Source: Candidatus Melainabacteria bacterium (GTDB lineage: Bacteria > Cyanobacteriota > Vampirovibrionia > Vampirovibrionales > JAJTHC01). From it: a stretch of DNA of 32,594 bases. The position numbers and the translations under genes are program-made. The DNA lies in assembly GCA_026389055.1 (NCBI GenBank), contig JAPLIO010000165.1, positions 1-32,594 of the forward strand. The letters run 5' to 3'. Below, piece after piece: positions 8,643 to 16,114 of the stretch; the first letter of the stretch is position 1; every line of letters starts with the position of its first letter. Below the pieces are notes generated by a model. The model was not told where the DNA came from. It was given only the letters and a program-made list of their open reading frames with translations, and ran no database searches.

Positions 8643-9609
8643 GACGGTTACGGTTGCTAGCCCTGCAAAACTGAATTTATCACTTCGCTTGTTGGCTCCG
8701 CGTCCGCAAGATGGCTTTACGGAACTGCACAGCATTGTCGCGTTGATAGATTGGCAAGACACGCTTTCTTTCACACGGTCAGAAGCGGTTTTATCTACGG
8801 GAGAAAATTCGCATGAAGTGGCGTTTACTTGTTCTGTTCCCTCGTTAACAGCTAACCCTGAAGATAATTTAGTGGTTAAAGCTGTTCGTCTGTTTTATCA
8901 GCAAGTGCCCTTTTCTGTTTTGCCTTCATCTTGTCGTCCAACGCAATGGGTAGTAGCATTGCAAAAAAATATCCCTTCCCAAGCGGGTTTAGGGGGCGGT
9001 AGTAGCAATGCGGCTTCAACGCTCCGTTTTTTAAGGGATTGGCATCAGGCTAAAGATGCCGTTACCTGTTACACATTGCCTGCACTACAGCAGCTGGGTA
9101 GCCAGTTAGGGTCAGATATTCCTCTGTTTTTAGCTGCAGAAACGCCCGCTGTGGTTTGTATGACGGGACGAGGCGAACGGGTAACCACCTTACCCCCGTT
9201 GGCATTGAATAGTTTGGCTGGTATTGTTTGTGTGGTTGTTAAACCAAAGGCTATTTCTGTTTCTACTCCCTTGGCATTTCAAGCACTACATAGGCAACAG
9301 GCGTATAGCCAAGTTTCTGAAATGGCTCAACTGGCTTGGTTGGAAGGGTTAATGGCTGGGGTTCCCTTACAGAAATTGACCCCTTATTTAGTGAATGAAT
9401 TTGAACCGTTGGTTTGGCACTTGGAACCAGCTTTACAACCCTTAACAGAAAAATTAAAAAGCTTAGGAGCCTTTCACGCCCTATTATGTGGTAGTGGGTC
9501 TGCTGTAGTGGGCTTGTTTGAAATAGGCAAAGAACCCCACCATGAGGTGCTTAACGCCTTGTTCCCTAAGGCGGATTTTGATTGGATGAGCGTTCCATTC
9601 TTAAGCTAG
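8623..9609 (+). CDS. ispE: 4-diphosphocytidyl-2-C-methyl-D-erythritol kinase
   Basis: ATP-dependent phosphorylation of CDP-ME in the MEP isoprenoid pathway; cytoplasmic GHMP kinase. 328 residues. Seen: N-terminal ASPAKLNLSLRLL (K16 region), the ATP-binding loop PSQAGLGGGSSNAAS (118-132), the LGSDIPLFL motif near residue 155, and the C-terminal LLCGSGSAVVGLF. It starts inside the end of rsmA (ATG at 8623, rsmA stop 8640-8642), an rsmA-ispE coupling also found in other bacteria. 265 bases follow without a gene before the next start: an A/T-rich part, a G-rich hairpin near 9745-9765, then a pyrimidine-rich tract at about 9780-9835. Confidence 0.95.
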   Translation: MPLPANKTVTVASPAKLNLSLRLLAPRPQDGFTELHSIVALIDWQDTLSFTRSEAVLSTGENSHEVAFTCSVPSLTANPEDNLVVKAVRLFYQQVPFSVLPSSCRPTQWVVALQKNIPSQAGLGGGSSNAASTLRFLRDWHQAKDAVTCYTLPALQQLGSQLGSDIPLFLAAETPAVVCMTGRGERVTTLPPLALNSLAGIVCVVVKPKAISVSTPLAFQALHRQQAYSQVSEMAQLAWLEGLMAGVPLQKLTPYLVNEFEPLVWHLEPALQPLTEKLKSLGAFHALLCGSGSAVVGLFEIGKEPHHEVLNALFPKADFDWMSVPFLS

Positions 9610-9874
9610 ACGTTGTAATTAAGCGATGTTTTTCAATAATCATATTAAAGAAAACAATCGAATTGGCCGACTGTTTTATTAATGCTTAGCATCGTTTACC
9701 TTTGAGTTGGGTTTTATGCTAATAGCCAGTATTCTTTAAAGCTCTGGGGGAAGCCATTTCCCTACATAGGCAAAATTTCAACACTTTCTTTCTTCTCAAT
9801 CTCTCTCTCTTTTATTTATTTGACTTCTCTTTTTTTAAATACGAACAAAACGACATAGGGGACTTTAATTTCCA

Positions 9875-11269
9875 ATGATGATGATGATGATGACTTCTTC
9901 TTCTAAACACCCACAGTCTCAAGGGGCTTCGTTCCAGTTATTAGGCTCTGCTGCAACATCTGAAAAAACGGTTCTTTCAGGTAAAACGACTCAAAACGCT
10001 GCGAATCCAGTCGTTAAAGGTGGCAGATTGTTAGATGGCTTTACCCCTGAGGCAGCGGGTGTGGTAACGGGTAAACCTGCTCAACAGGCGTTTGATTTTA
10101 TTACTTCCAATGATGGGGCAACGGCTAGTAGCAAAACCACCAAAGCCCAATCGTTTTCAGCTGGGTTTGAACGCTTAAGCGTGAAGCAATTGCCTCGTAA
10201 AAAGCCTGAATTTACGGTAGGTGCTGGGTCTAAAGATATGTTAATTGCCACTTGGCTAACCAACTGGATTACCACGGGCTTAGCCAAAGGTACGTTGACG
10301 GAAAACCATTTATTGCCTTTAAAACAGGAAATTGCTGTTTATTTGGGCGTTAGTATTGGTACCGTTCAAAATGCTATTCGCTATGTGGAAGATGACGGCT
10401 TAGTGGAAAGCAAACAACGCATTGGTACGTTGATTCGTGGTACTTCTAACACGGAAACGGGCGAAACCACGCAAGATGAAAGCCGTGTTCGTAAACAAAC
10501 GTCTAAACGAGATACGGCGGTTGTGGCGTTACAACAACACTTTGTCAAAGCGAATTTCCAAGTAGGGCAAGCCTTGCCTGCTTCTCGGGAATTGGCGAAG
10601 GTGATTGGGTCTGCCCCGAATACAACTCGCTTGGCGTTGGAATTGTTGACGGCTCAAGGGTTGCTTTCTAGCAATAATGCCCGAGGTAAAAAAGCCAATT
10701 GGATTTTACAGGCACTCCCCGCATTGGATGAAAACCAGTTGGGTTCACAAATGGTGGTGCAGACGGATACGCTGATTGACCAATTAGAGCGGGATTTGAA
10801 GCAGTTAATTGCTGATGATTACGAAGTGAACATGAAGTTGCCTTCCCACTTGGAATTGGCGGAATCGCTCAAAGTTTCTATTAAAACCGTGCATGATGCG
10901 ATGCAACGCTTGGTTATTCAAGGCTATGTGCATTCTAAACGGGGGCGGTATGGTACGTTTGTTAGCCGTATTCCTAGCAACTTAATTAATGTTTCTGCTA
11001 TTGAACAGTTGTTTGTGCCTGCGGAAGAACATACGGCTCCTGAATCGGCATTTTACCACTATCAACAGGCGGAAGAGCAGTTGCGGGCGTTGTTGAAAAC
11101 GCAGTATAGCGTTGGGCAACAGTTGCAAGCCATGCCAGAATTGGCTGCCCAGTTGGGTGTTTCCAATAATTCGGTTCGCAGGGCGTTACAAACGTTGTCG
11201 GAAGAAGGCTTGGTTTCTTTCAAGCGAGGCAGATTCGGTGGGACTATTGTGGAAAAAATTCCGCAATAA
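9875..11269 (+). CDS. Protein of four tandem GntR-type winged helices
   Basis: 464 residues. After a ~118-residue low-complexity Ser/Thr/Ala tail come four consecutive winged-helix units of GntR N-terminal type: ~121-188 (LKQEIAVYLGVSIGTVQNAI, then DDGLVESKQRIGT), ~213-278 (ELAKVIGSAPNTTRLALELL), ~298-366 (ELAESLKVSIKTVHDAMQRL, then KRGRYGTFV) and ~393-462 (ELAAQLGVSNNSVRRALQTL, then FKRGRFGGTIV). No effector-binding domain (FCD, UTRA, aminotransferase) is present, so this is not an ordinary GntR regulator; a multivalent DNA-binding or architectural protein is one reading. Unit 2 is the most divergent. The gene starts with six ATG codons in a row, with AGGGGA 12 bases before the first. It is monocistronic, followed by a strong terminator. 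Targets unknown. Confidence 0.8.
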   Translation: MMMMMMTSSSKHPQSQGASFQLLGSAATSEKTVLSGKTTQNAANPVVKGGRLLDGFTPEAAGVVTGKPAQQAFDFITSNDGATASSKTTKAQSFSAGFERLSVKQLPRKKPEFTVGAGSKDMLIATWLTNWITTGLAKGTLTENHLLPLKQEIAVYLGVSIGTVQNAIRYVEDDGLVESKQRIGTLIRGTSNTETGETTQDESRVRKQTSKRDTAVVALQQHFVKANFQVGQALPASRELAKVIGSAPNTTRLALELLTAQGLLSSNNARGKKANWILQALPALDENQLGSQMVVQTDTLIDQLERDLKQLIADDYEVNMKLPSHLELAESLKVSIKTVHDAMQRLVIQGYVHSKRGRYGTFVSRIPSNLINVSAIEQLFVPAEEHTAPESAFYHYQQAEEQLRALLKTQYSVGQQLQAMPELAAQLGVSNNSVRRALQTLSEEGLVSFKRGRFGGTIVEKIPQ

Positions 11270-11294
11270 ACCGTCAACATCTACTTTTAATTTT

Positions 11295-11338
11295 CACCCC
11301 CCGAAGAGTCATTTCGAGATGTCTTCGGGGGGTGTTTT
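11295..11338 (+). terminator. Rho-independent terminator after the four-winged-helix gene
   Basis: CACCCCCCGAAG (11295-11306) and CTTCGGGGGGTG (11323-11334) form a perfect 12-bp stem with a 16-base loop, followed by TTTT. It lies 26 bases after the stop and just before the convergent methyltransferase gene. Confidence 0.85.
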
Positions 11339-11341
11339 AGT

Positions 11342-12379
11342 TTAAACTAATGCCAGTTGAAGTGGTCGACTAGTGGTTTCTTGTTGCTCAAAATAAGCGG
11401 TTAAATCTTGCATAATTTTACTAGCCAAAACGTAAGCTAATTGAACTGGCACGGCATTGCCCACCATTTTATATCCATCCACTACTTGCTGATACTTAAA
11501 CAAAAAGTCATCGGGGAACGTTTGAATTCTCGCACATTCCCGAACGGATAATCGCCTGTAGAGATGTTCTTTCCCTCGAGCAAAAATCCGCACGTTTTGT
11601 TCAATAAACGTCATTTTAGGGGCTTGCGGATGAATGGGTGCGTGCCGACCACCTGCTTGAATGGTAAAAGAAGGCTCATCCCATGCCCTTACTCGATTTC
11701 TTGACATGTAAATCGTTGAAAATCCACCCGTCATATATTCATGATTGCCAATGAAACACGCTTCATTGGCATTATTAGGGACTTTTGCAGGTATTGCTGT
11801 TTTCTGTAAATCTGCAATGGCATCAGTTAAGGTTAATTTCTTTTTAAATGGTTTCGGAAACTCAAATTTCAGCCCTAAATCTTCCCTATAGCCGATAAAA
11901 AATACTCGTTTTCTATCTTGAGGCACACCGTAATCTACCGCATTAAGTAGTTCAAAACTGAGTGTATAACCAGCTTCTTTCAATAAGGTTTGGATGTTTT
12001 CTAGGGCTTCACTATGGCGTGAAGCCAGCATGCCAGCCACATTTTCGGCTAAAAAGAAGAGTGGTTTTTTTGCTTTTAACAGGCGGATAAATTCGTAAAA
12101 TAGTTGACCTCTCGGGTCTTCAATCCCTCTTAAAGCCCCCGCTTCGCTCCAACTTTGGCACGGAGGCCCACCAATGATACCAATACAGTCAGGAACGGCT
12201 TCCGCAGGCACATTCCGAATACTTCTTGTGTCTAATGGTGTGTGTGGGAAGTTATGACGGAAAGTAGCTTCAATGCTTTTATCGTATTCATTGGCCCAAA
12301 TAACATTAAAACCCGCTTGTTCAAAGCCTTTATCTAGCCCGCCCGCTCCTGAAAACAACCCGATGATATTTTTATTCAT
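11342..12379 (-). CDS. DNA (cytosine-5) methyltransferase, NgoPII-type (predicted GGCC)
   Basis: Modification half of a type II restriction-modification system. 345 residues. C5-methyltransferase motifs in order: I IGLFSGAGGLDKGF (6-19), IV IGGPPCQSWSEAGALRG with catalytic C74, VI AENVAGML (111-118), VIII QDRKRVFFIGY (~155), and C-terminal motifs IX/X including MVGNAVPVQLAY. The target-recognition part with SRNRVRAWDEPSFTIQAGGR and the CQSWSEAGALRG wording closely recall M.NgoPII, which methylates GGCC; specificity is inferred from that likeness and from the partner gene. The ATG at 12379 lies within the end of the nuclease gene (CATGAATAA, 8-base overlap), so the two are translationally coupled. 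The frame extends upstream to 12448 but that part overlaps the nuclease and precedes motif I. Confidence 0.92.
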   Translation of the reverse strand: MNKNIIGLFSGAGGLDKGFEQAGFNVIWANEYDKSIEATFRHNFPHTPLDTRSIRNVPAEAVPDCIGIIGGPPCQSWSEAGALRGIEDPRGQLFYEFIRLLKAKKPLFFLAENVAGMLASRHSEALENIQTLLKEAGYTLSFELLNAVDYGVPQDRKRVFFIGYREDLGLKFEFPKPFKKKLTLTDAIADLQKTAIPAKVPNNANEACFIGNHEYMTGGFSTIYMSRNRVRAWDEPSFTIQAGGRHAPIHPQAPKMTFIEQNVRIFARGKEHLYRRLSVRECARIQTFPDDFLFKYQQVVDGYKMVGNAVPVQLAYVLASKIMQDLTAYFEQQETTSRPLQLALV

Positions 12380-13235
12380 GGCTATAATACTCCATAAAAA
12401 CGGCTTCCAGTAATTGAGCAGGATTATTGGGGTTTTTAATTTTAACAACTCGAATAGAGAAGCCTTTATCTTGCGTTTCTAGTATTTTTAATGCTTGTTT
12501 AGAAGCCTCATCGAAGCTATCCCATTTTTCTTTCTGCATCAAACAAAAGAGTTTAAACCCTTCTTTTTTAGGATGGCTGGGGAGTGTTTCGTATACCTTG
12601 TTGGGGTGAGCAATATGCCACATACCCCGAATACGCAAATCTGTAATACCTAAGGGGTCTACCTTGTGTACTTTTCCTAATTCTTTGGTTTTAGCGTCAA
12701 AATCAATATCAGGTATGGTTTGGATGCCTACAGAAATAGCCGTTTTTATCTTTTCATAGATTTCTTTATCAGCGGTGTAGCAATTTCCGTATACGAACCA
12801 AAGTGTCTTTAAATCAGCACCTTCTACAGTGCCTACAGTGTAAATAATATCTTTCACATCCCAAGTTTCACAAGTGCGGCAAGCTTTGCTTATCATGGGG
12901 CTATCAGCATACAGTTTTGATTTTGGATAGGAACTATTGAGGGCTAAAGCACTATTTTTAGATTCTATTTTCTTAACTTCAATCGCATCACCACCGTGTA
13001 GCATCATATCAGGTGGGTTATTGGCGTTACCTAAATAGGAAAAAATGGCGGTGTAACGTTCTGTTTTGGTGTTGACATCTTCAGCTTGCAATGTACCAGC
13101 AAACGCATCTTTAATGTAGGTTTCTAAAGCCGTTCCCATGTGGTTTGCTCTATTTTTACCCAATGCTTGTTTTTGAGTTTGTCGTTGCGTGCTAGTAATA
13201 ATGTTTTGAATGGCGATTAGAAGAGTTGAAACCAT
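12372..13235 (-). CDS. Type II restriction endonuclease, NgoPII family
   Basis: Restriction half of the pair with the downstream methyltransferase. 287 residues, matching the length of R.NgoPII-like enzymes. A plausible nuclease core is PPDMMLHGGDAIEVKKIES (residues ~73-91), an Asp followed by an E-x-K pair as in PD-(D/E)xK enzymes. A CxxC-like pair occurs in SKACRTCETWDVKD. The family call rests on the overall sequence and on the neighbouring M.NgoPII-like gene. Start ATG at 13235 with AAAGG nine bases upstream. Order nuclease-then-methyltransferase with overlap means methyltransferase supply is tied to nuclease translation; no separate controller (C protein) gene is seen. Confidence 0.85.
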   Translation of the reverse strand: MVSTLLIAIQNIITSTQRQTQKQALGKNRANHMGTALETYIKDAFAGTLQAEDVNTKTERYTAIFSYLGNANNPPDMMLHGGDAIEVKKIESKNSALALNSSYPKSKLYADSPMISKACRTCETWDVKDIIYTVGTVEGADLKTLWFVYGNCYTADKEIYEKIKTAISVGIQTIPDIDFDAKTKELGKVHKVDPLGITDLRIRGMWHIAHPNKVYETLPSHPKKEGFKLFCLMQKEKWDSFDEASKQALKILETQDKGFSIRVVKIKNPNNPAQLLEAVFMEYYSHE

Positions 13236-13295
13236 GATAGTGTACCTTTAAAGAAATTTACTATTGTCTGATAGTTATTATCTCATAATCAACGG

Positions 13296-15275
13296 TTATT
13301 TGGTATCTCTTAAATGAGATATTGAACCGTCTTTTTCAGATTGCTTTAACCAGAGCGATTCCACATTGTGGAACGCACCGCCAAGGGGCGTAATATCCAA
13401 GTTCTGCAATTCGGATCGTATGGCAATCAAGCTTTTGTCCGAATACAAATAAATCATCGGCAACTGGTCTGAAACCGCCCGCTGATACCCATCGTAATAA
13501 ACCCGACGCTTCTCTCTATCAAAAAACTTCACGCCCTCATCAAAAGCGGTATCCACCGTCTTTTCCCAAGGCAAGCGGTCGTCAGGCGAAGGTAACGCCA
13601 CTTCAGGGCGAAAATTCATAAAGTGCAACGCTGCCGTAGAACGCCACACATTCACCGCCCCGTTGGGTTCCAGCCCCCCACCAGAAAGCCCCAAAATAAT
13701 GGCTTCCCACTGCCCATTATGCAATTTATCTACCAACGTATTGAATTCCATTGGTTTAAATTGCACGGCAATGCCTAGCTTTTCTAAATCTTGCTTTAGT
13801 TGCACGCCCGTGGCTTCTCTGGCAGCATTACCTGCATTGGTTAGTAGCGTAAAAGTAACAGGCACGCCGTTAGCATCCAGTAGCTTTTGTTGGGCGTTCC
13901 AGCTGAAACCAGCGGTTTTTAGCAGGGCTTTGGCCTTTTCAATATCCTGAGGATGTCCCTTGGCGAGGGTTTTATTCAGATAGACGGAATTCAAGCTTTC
14001 CGCCGTAAACAGCGGTTGCCCAATCCCCCGAAGCACGTTGCTTACAAGCCCTTGCCTATCAACAGCCCAATCCACCGCTTGCCGAAACGCTAGCGTATTA
14101 AACCAAGCGGATTTGGTAGGGTCTACCCACGGTTTGGGGTTGGGCGGAGCCGTTTTTCGTTTGGACAAATTAAACACCACAAAGGTGGGTGAATCATTCG
14201 CCCCTAAATCATACAGGGAAAATGGCAATTGCCTATTATACCGCAAACGGTTCAGCTGGGGCGGATGAAACTCTAACGCATGCACTTGCCCTTGTTCAAA
14301 TTGCAACAGCAAATTGTTTTCATCTTTGGCAAACGTAACCACTTCTTTTTCAACGTAGGGTAGGCGTTTATGGGCAGTATTCACCATAAAATAATGGGGG
14401 TTACGTTTGTATTGTACTCGTTGCCCCGGTTCGTAGTGTTCCAACTGCCAAGCCCCGCACGCAGGGAAGTGTTCAGGGTGTTGTTCCGCTTCTTGGGTAG
14501 ACCACAACTGGCTGAAGGCTTTTTTGCCTCTTTGTTTTAACAACGGTTCAAAATAATGAGCAGGGGCAATGGCTTGCCCTAAATTGGTTAAAAACGGAGC
14601 AAACGGCGTGGGCGTGGTAAATTTCAGCGTATAGTCATCTATCTGTTGAACCGTCGGGAATTGCCCATTGATGGTTACAACGTCTCTCAAACTGGGGTTT
14701 CCCAACCCTTCTTTAATGATGGTATTCCAAGTAAATAGCACGTCTTGGGCGGTTAGGGGGGTATTATCGCTCCAGTTTAAGCCTTTACGAAGGGTTACGG
14801 TAATGGTTTTTTGGTCAGAGGAAATGACAAACTTTTTGGCGACAGAAGGAATGCTTTCACCCGTGTAGGGGTCGGTGGAAATGAGGCTACAGGTTAGTTT
14901 TCCGCCGACCATGCCTGAAGTAGCGTCTCTCGATTCCCACGGATTAAACGTTTTAGGGCCTGTACCTAAGCTGGCTTCTAGCAAGGTACCCCCAAATTGC
15001 CCAACAGGGTAGGGGGAAACAATCACTTCATCGCCATTGGGGAGTAGGGCTTCCGTATAGTGGTGTTGGAGGGGTTTTTGCGGTGTTTGGACGGATATAA
15101 CGGCTTTGCCGAGTCTGTTTTTTTCAGAATCTGCCAGTTTTTGTTGGGTTAATTGGTCAGGCGTAGGTGGTTTGCAACTGGAAAGAAAGCCTAATAATCC
15201 ACCTAAAACAACTAACCCGATGATGACAGGTGAAAGAAAAACAGATTTTTTGGTGGGCGTATTGGATGGGTTCAT
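13296..15275 (-). CDS. ABC transporter substrate-binding lipoprotein, family 5 (oligopeptide type)
   Basis: Periplasmic, membrane-anchored binding protein for peptides or similar solutes. 659 residues, somewhat longer than typical OppA/DppA (~540). It has a lipoprotein signal: Lys-containing N-terminus, hydrophobic run VIIGLVVLGGLLGF, lipobox LSSC (Cys34). Family 5 features: KFVISSDQKTITVTLRKGLNWSDNTPLTAQDVLFTW, LAFRQAVDWAVDR, and a C-terminal YYDGYQRAVSDQLPMIYLY. No permease or ATPase partners are adjacent, so it is an orphan component here. The ligand cannot be deduced. Upstream lies a short tandem repeat (15342-15390). Confidence 0.9.
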   Translation of the reverse strand: MNPSNTPTKKSVFLSPVIIGLVVLGGLLGFLSSCKPPTPDQLTQQKLADSEKNRLGKAVISVQTPQKPLQHHYTEALLPNGDEVIVSPYPVGQFGGTLLEASLGTGPKTFNPWESRDATSGMVGGKLTCSLISTDPYTGESIPSVAKKFVISSDQKTITVTLRKGLNWSDNTPLTAQDVLFTWNTIIKEGLGNPSLRDVVTINGQFPTVQQIDDYTLKFTTPTPFAPFLTNLGQAIAPAHYFEPLLKQRGKKAFSQLWSTQEAEQHPEHFPACGAWQLEHYEPGQRVQYKRNPHYFMVNTAHKRLPYVEKEVVTFAKDENNLLLQFEQGQVHALEFHPPQLNRLRYNRQLPFSLYDLGANDSPTFVVFNLSKRKTAPPNPKPWVDPTKSAWFNTLAFRQAVDWAVDRQGLVSNVLRGIGQPLFTAESLNSVYLNKTLAKGHPQDIEKAKALLKTAGFSWNAQQKLLDANGVPVTFTLLTNAGNAAREATGVQLKQDLEKLGIAVQFKPMEFNTLVDKLHNGQWEAIILGLSGGGLEPNGAVNVWRSTAALHFMNFRPEVALPSPDDRLPWEKTVDTAFDEGVKFFDREKRRVYYDGYQRAVSDQLPMIYLYSDKSLIAIRSELQNLDITPLGGAFHNVESLWLKQSEKDGSISHLRDTK

Positions 15276-15341
15276 TCGGTTTGTGAAGCTTTCATCAGAA
15301 GGAAATACCCACTATTTTATGGTTAATTTTCAACTAAAGTT

Positions 15342-15390
15342 AGTTGGTTTTAACCTGAAAAGTAGTTAATTTTAACCTAAAAAATAGTTG
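15342..15390. repeat. Short AT-rich tandem repeat upstream of the binding-protein gene
   Basis: Two 22-base units (15342-15363 and 15364-15385), consensus AGTTRRTTTTAACCTRAAAA with a two-base tail, followed by a partial third unit AGTTGGG. A related stretch GGTTAATTTTCAACT precedes at 15321-15335. It lies between the lipoprotein gene start and the end of the upstream HRDC gene, where a regulator could bind, but this is only position-based. Confidence 0.5.
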
Positions 15391-15405
15391 GGCAAGTTAA
15401 TGCTT

Positions 15406-16098
15406 CTATTTTAACACGTTGGCCGCCGTTAGACTGATAAACGTGGGGGCATATTTTTCCATAAAGGTTCTACCAATGCCGTGCAACTGTTCTAAGGCTG
15501 GGTAATCGGTCGGTTGATGCACCGCCAAGCTTCGCAATACGGCGTTGGAACAAACACGATAAGCCTTGATGTTTTCTTTTTGAGCAAGATGAAACCGTGC
15601 TTCCCGAAGCGTTTCGTAAAACTGCCATTGGGCTTCCGTTAAGTCTTCTTCGCTAGGCACGGCAAGGGATTCAGCAGTTAGGCTTTTCGTTTTTTTAACA
15701 GGTTTCGTTTCGGGCGATGGTGCTTTTGGGGAACGGATTAAAAACGCAGGCGGTGGTGGTAGAGGTGTTTTTTCTTCGGCTAGGGCTGGTATTGGTTTTT
15801 TTGCAGAAGGTTGTTCGGAAAGCGTTTTTTGCCAGTGCTTTAACGTTTTTAAGCCTAACAGTGTTAAGCTAATGGGGGCTTGCGGATAAGGTTGTTCCAC
15901 CCACTGATTACGAAGTAACGAGGGCATCGTTTCTGCCGAAAGAGGGGCATTGGCAATGCTTGAAAAAGCAGTTTCAATTTCTTGAACCGTCGGTTCCCCG
16001 AGCCATTCCAACAGCAGTTGAAGCACCATCATTTGCTGGAACTGGGTGTGTAGCAAGGTTAATTTTTCAATGGTATTGGGTAATAAAGTCGTGTTCAT
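15406..16098 (-). CDS. HRDC-domain protein without a helicase
   Basis: 230 residues. The C-terminal ~75 residues (TEAQWQFYETLREARFHLAQ through LEQLHGIGRTFMEKY) form an HRDC domain, the nucleic-acid-binding module found at the end of RecQ helicases and RNase D. The N-terminal ~95 residues, ending ISLTLLGLKTLKHWQK, look like a winged helix and may correspond to the RQC domain that precedes HRDC in RecQ. A Pro/Lys/Glu-rich linker joins them. No helicase motifs are present in or near it, so it is a RecQ-tail-like stand-alone protein. It is 16 bases downstream of the ABC exporter gene on the same strand. Function unproven; DNA binding is likely. Confidence 0.7.
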   Translation of the reverse strand: MNTTLLPNTIEKLTLLHTQFQQMMVLQLLLEWLGEPTVQEIETAFSSIANAPLSAETMPSLLRNQWVEQPYPQAPISLTLLGLKTLKHWQKTLSEQPSAKKPIPALAEEKTPLPPPPAFLIRSPKAPSPETKPVKKTKSLTAESLAVPSEEDLTEAQWQFYETLREARFHLAQKENIKAYRVCSNAVLRSLAVHQPTDYPALEQLHGIGRTFMEKYAPTFISLTAANVLK

Positions 16099-16114
16099 AC
16101 AGAAAGGCTATGGG

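Noticed and set aside
11342..13235. Wider phage-defence island around the restriction-modification pair
   Set aside because: The neighbours are a winged-helix protein and a binding lipoprotein; no further defence genes, integrase or attachment repeats were seen.
15342..15390. CRISPR-like array
   Set aside because: Only two AT-rich units, with no spacers between them.
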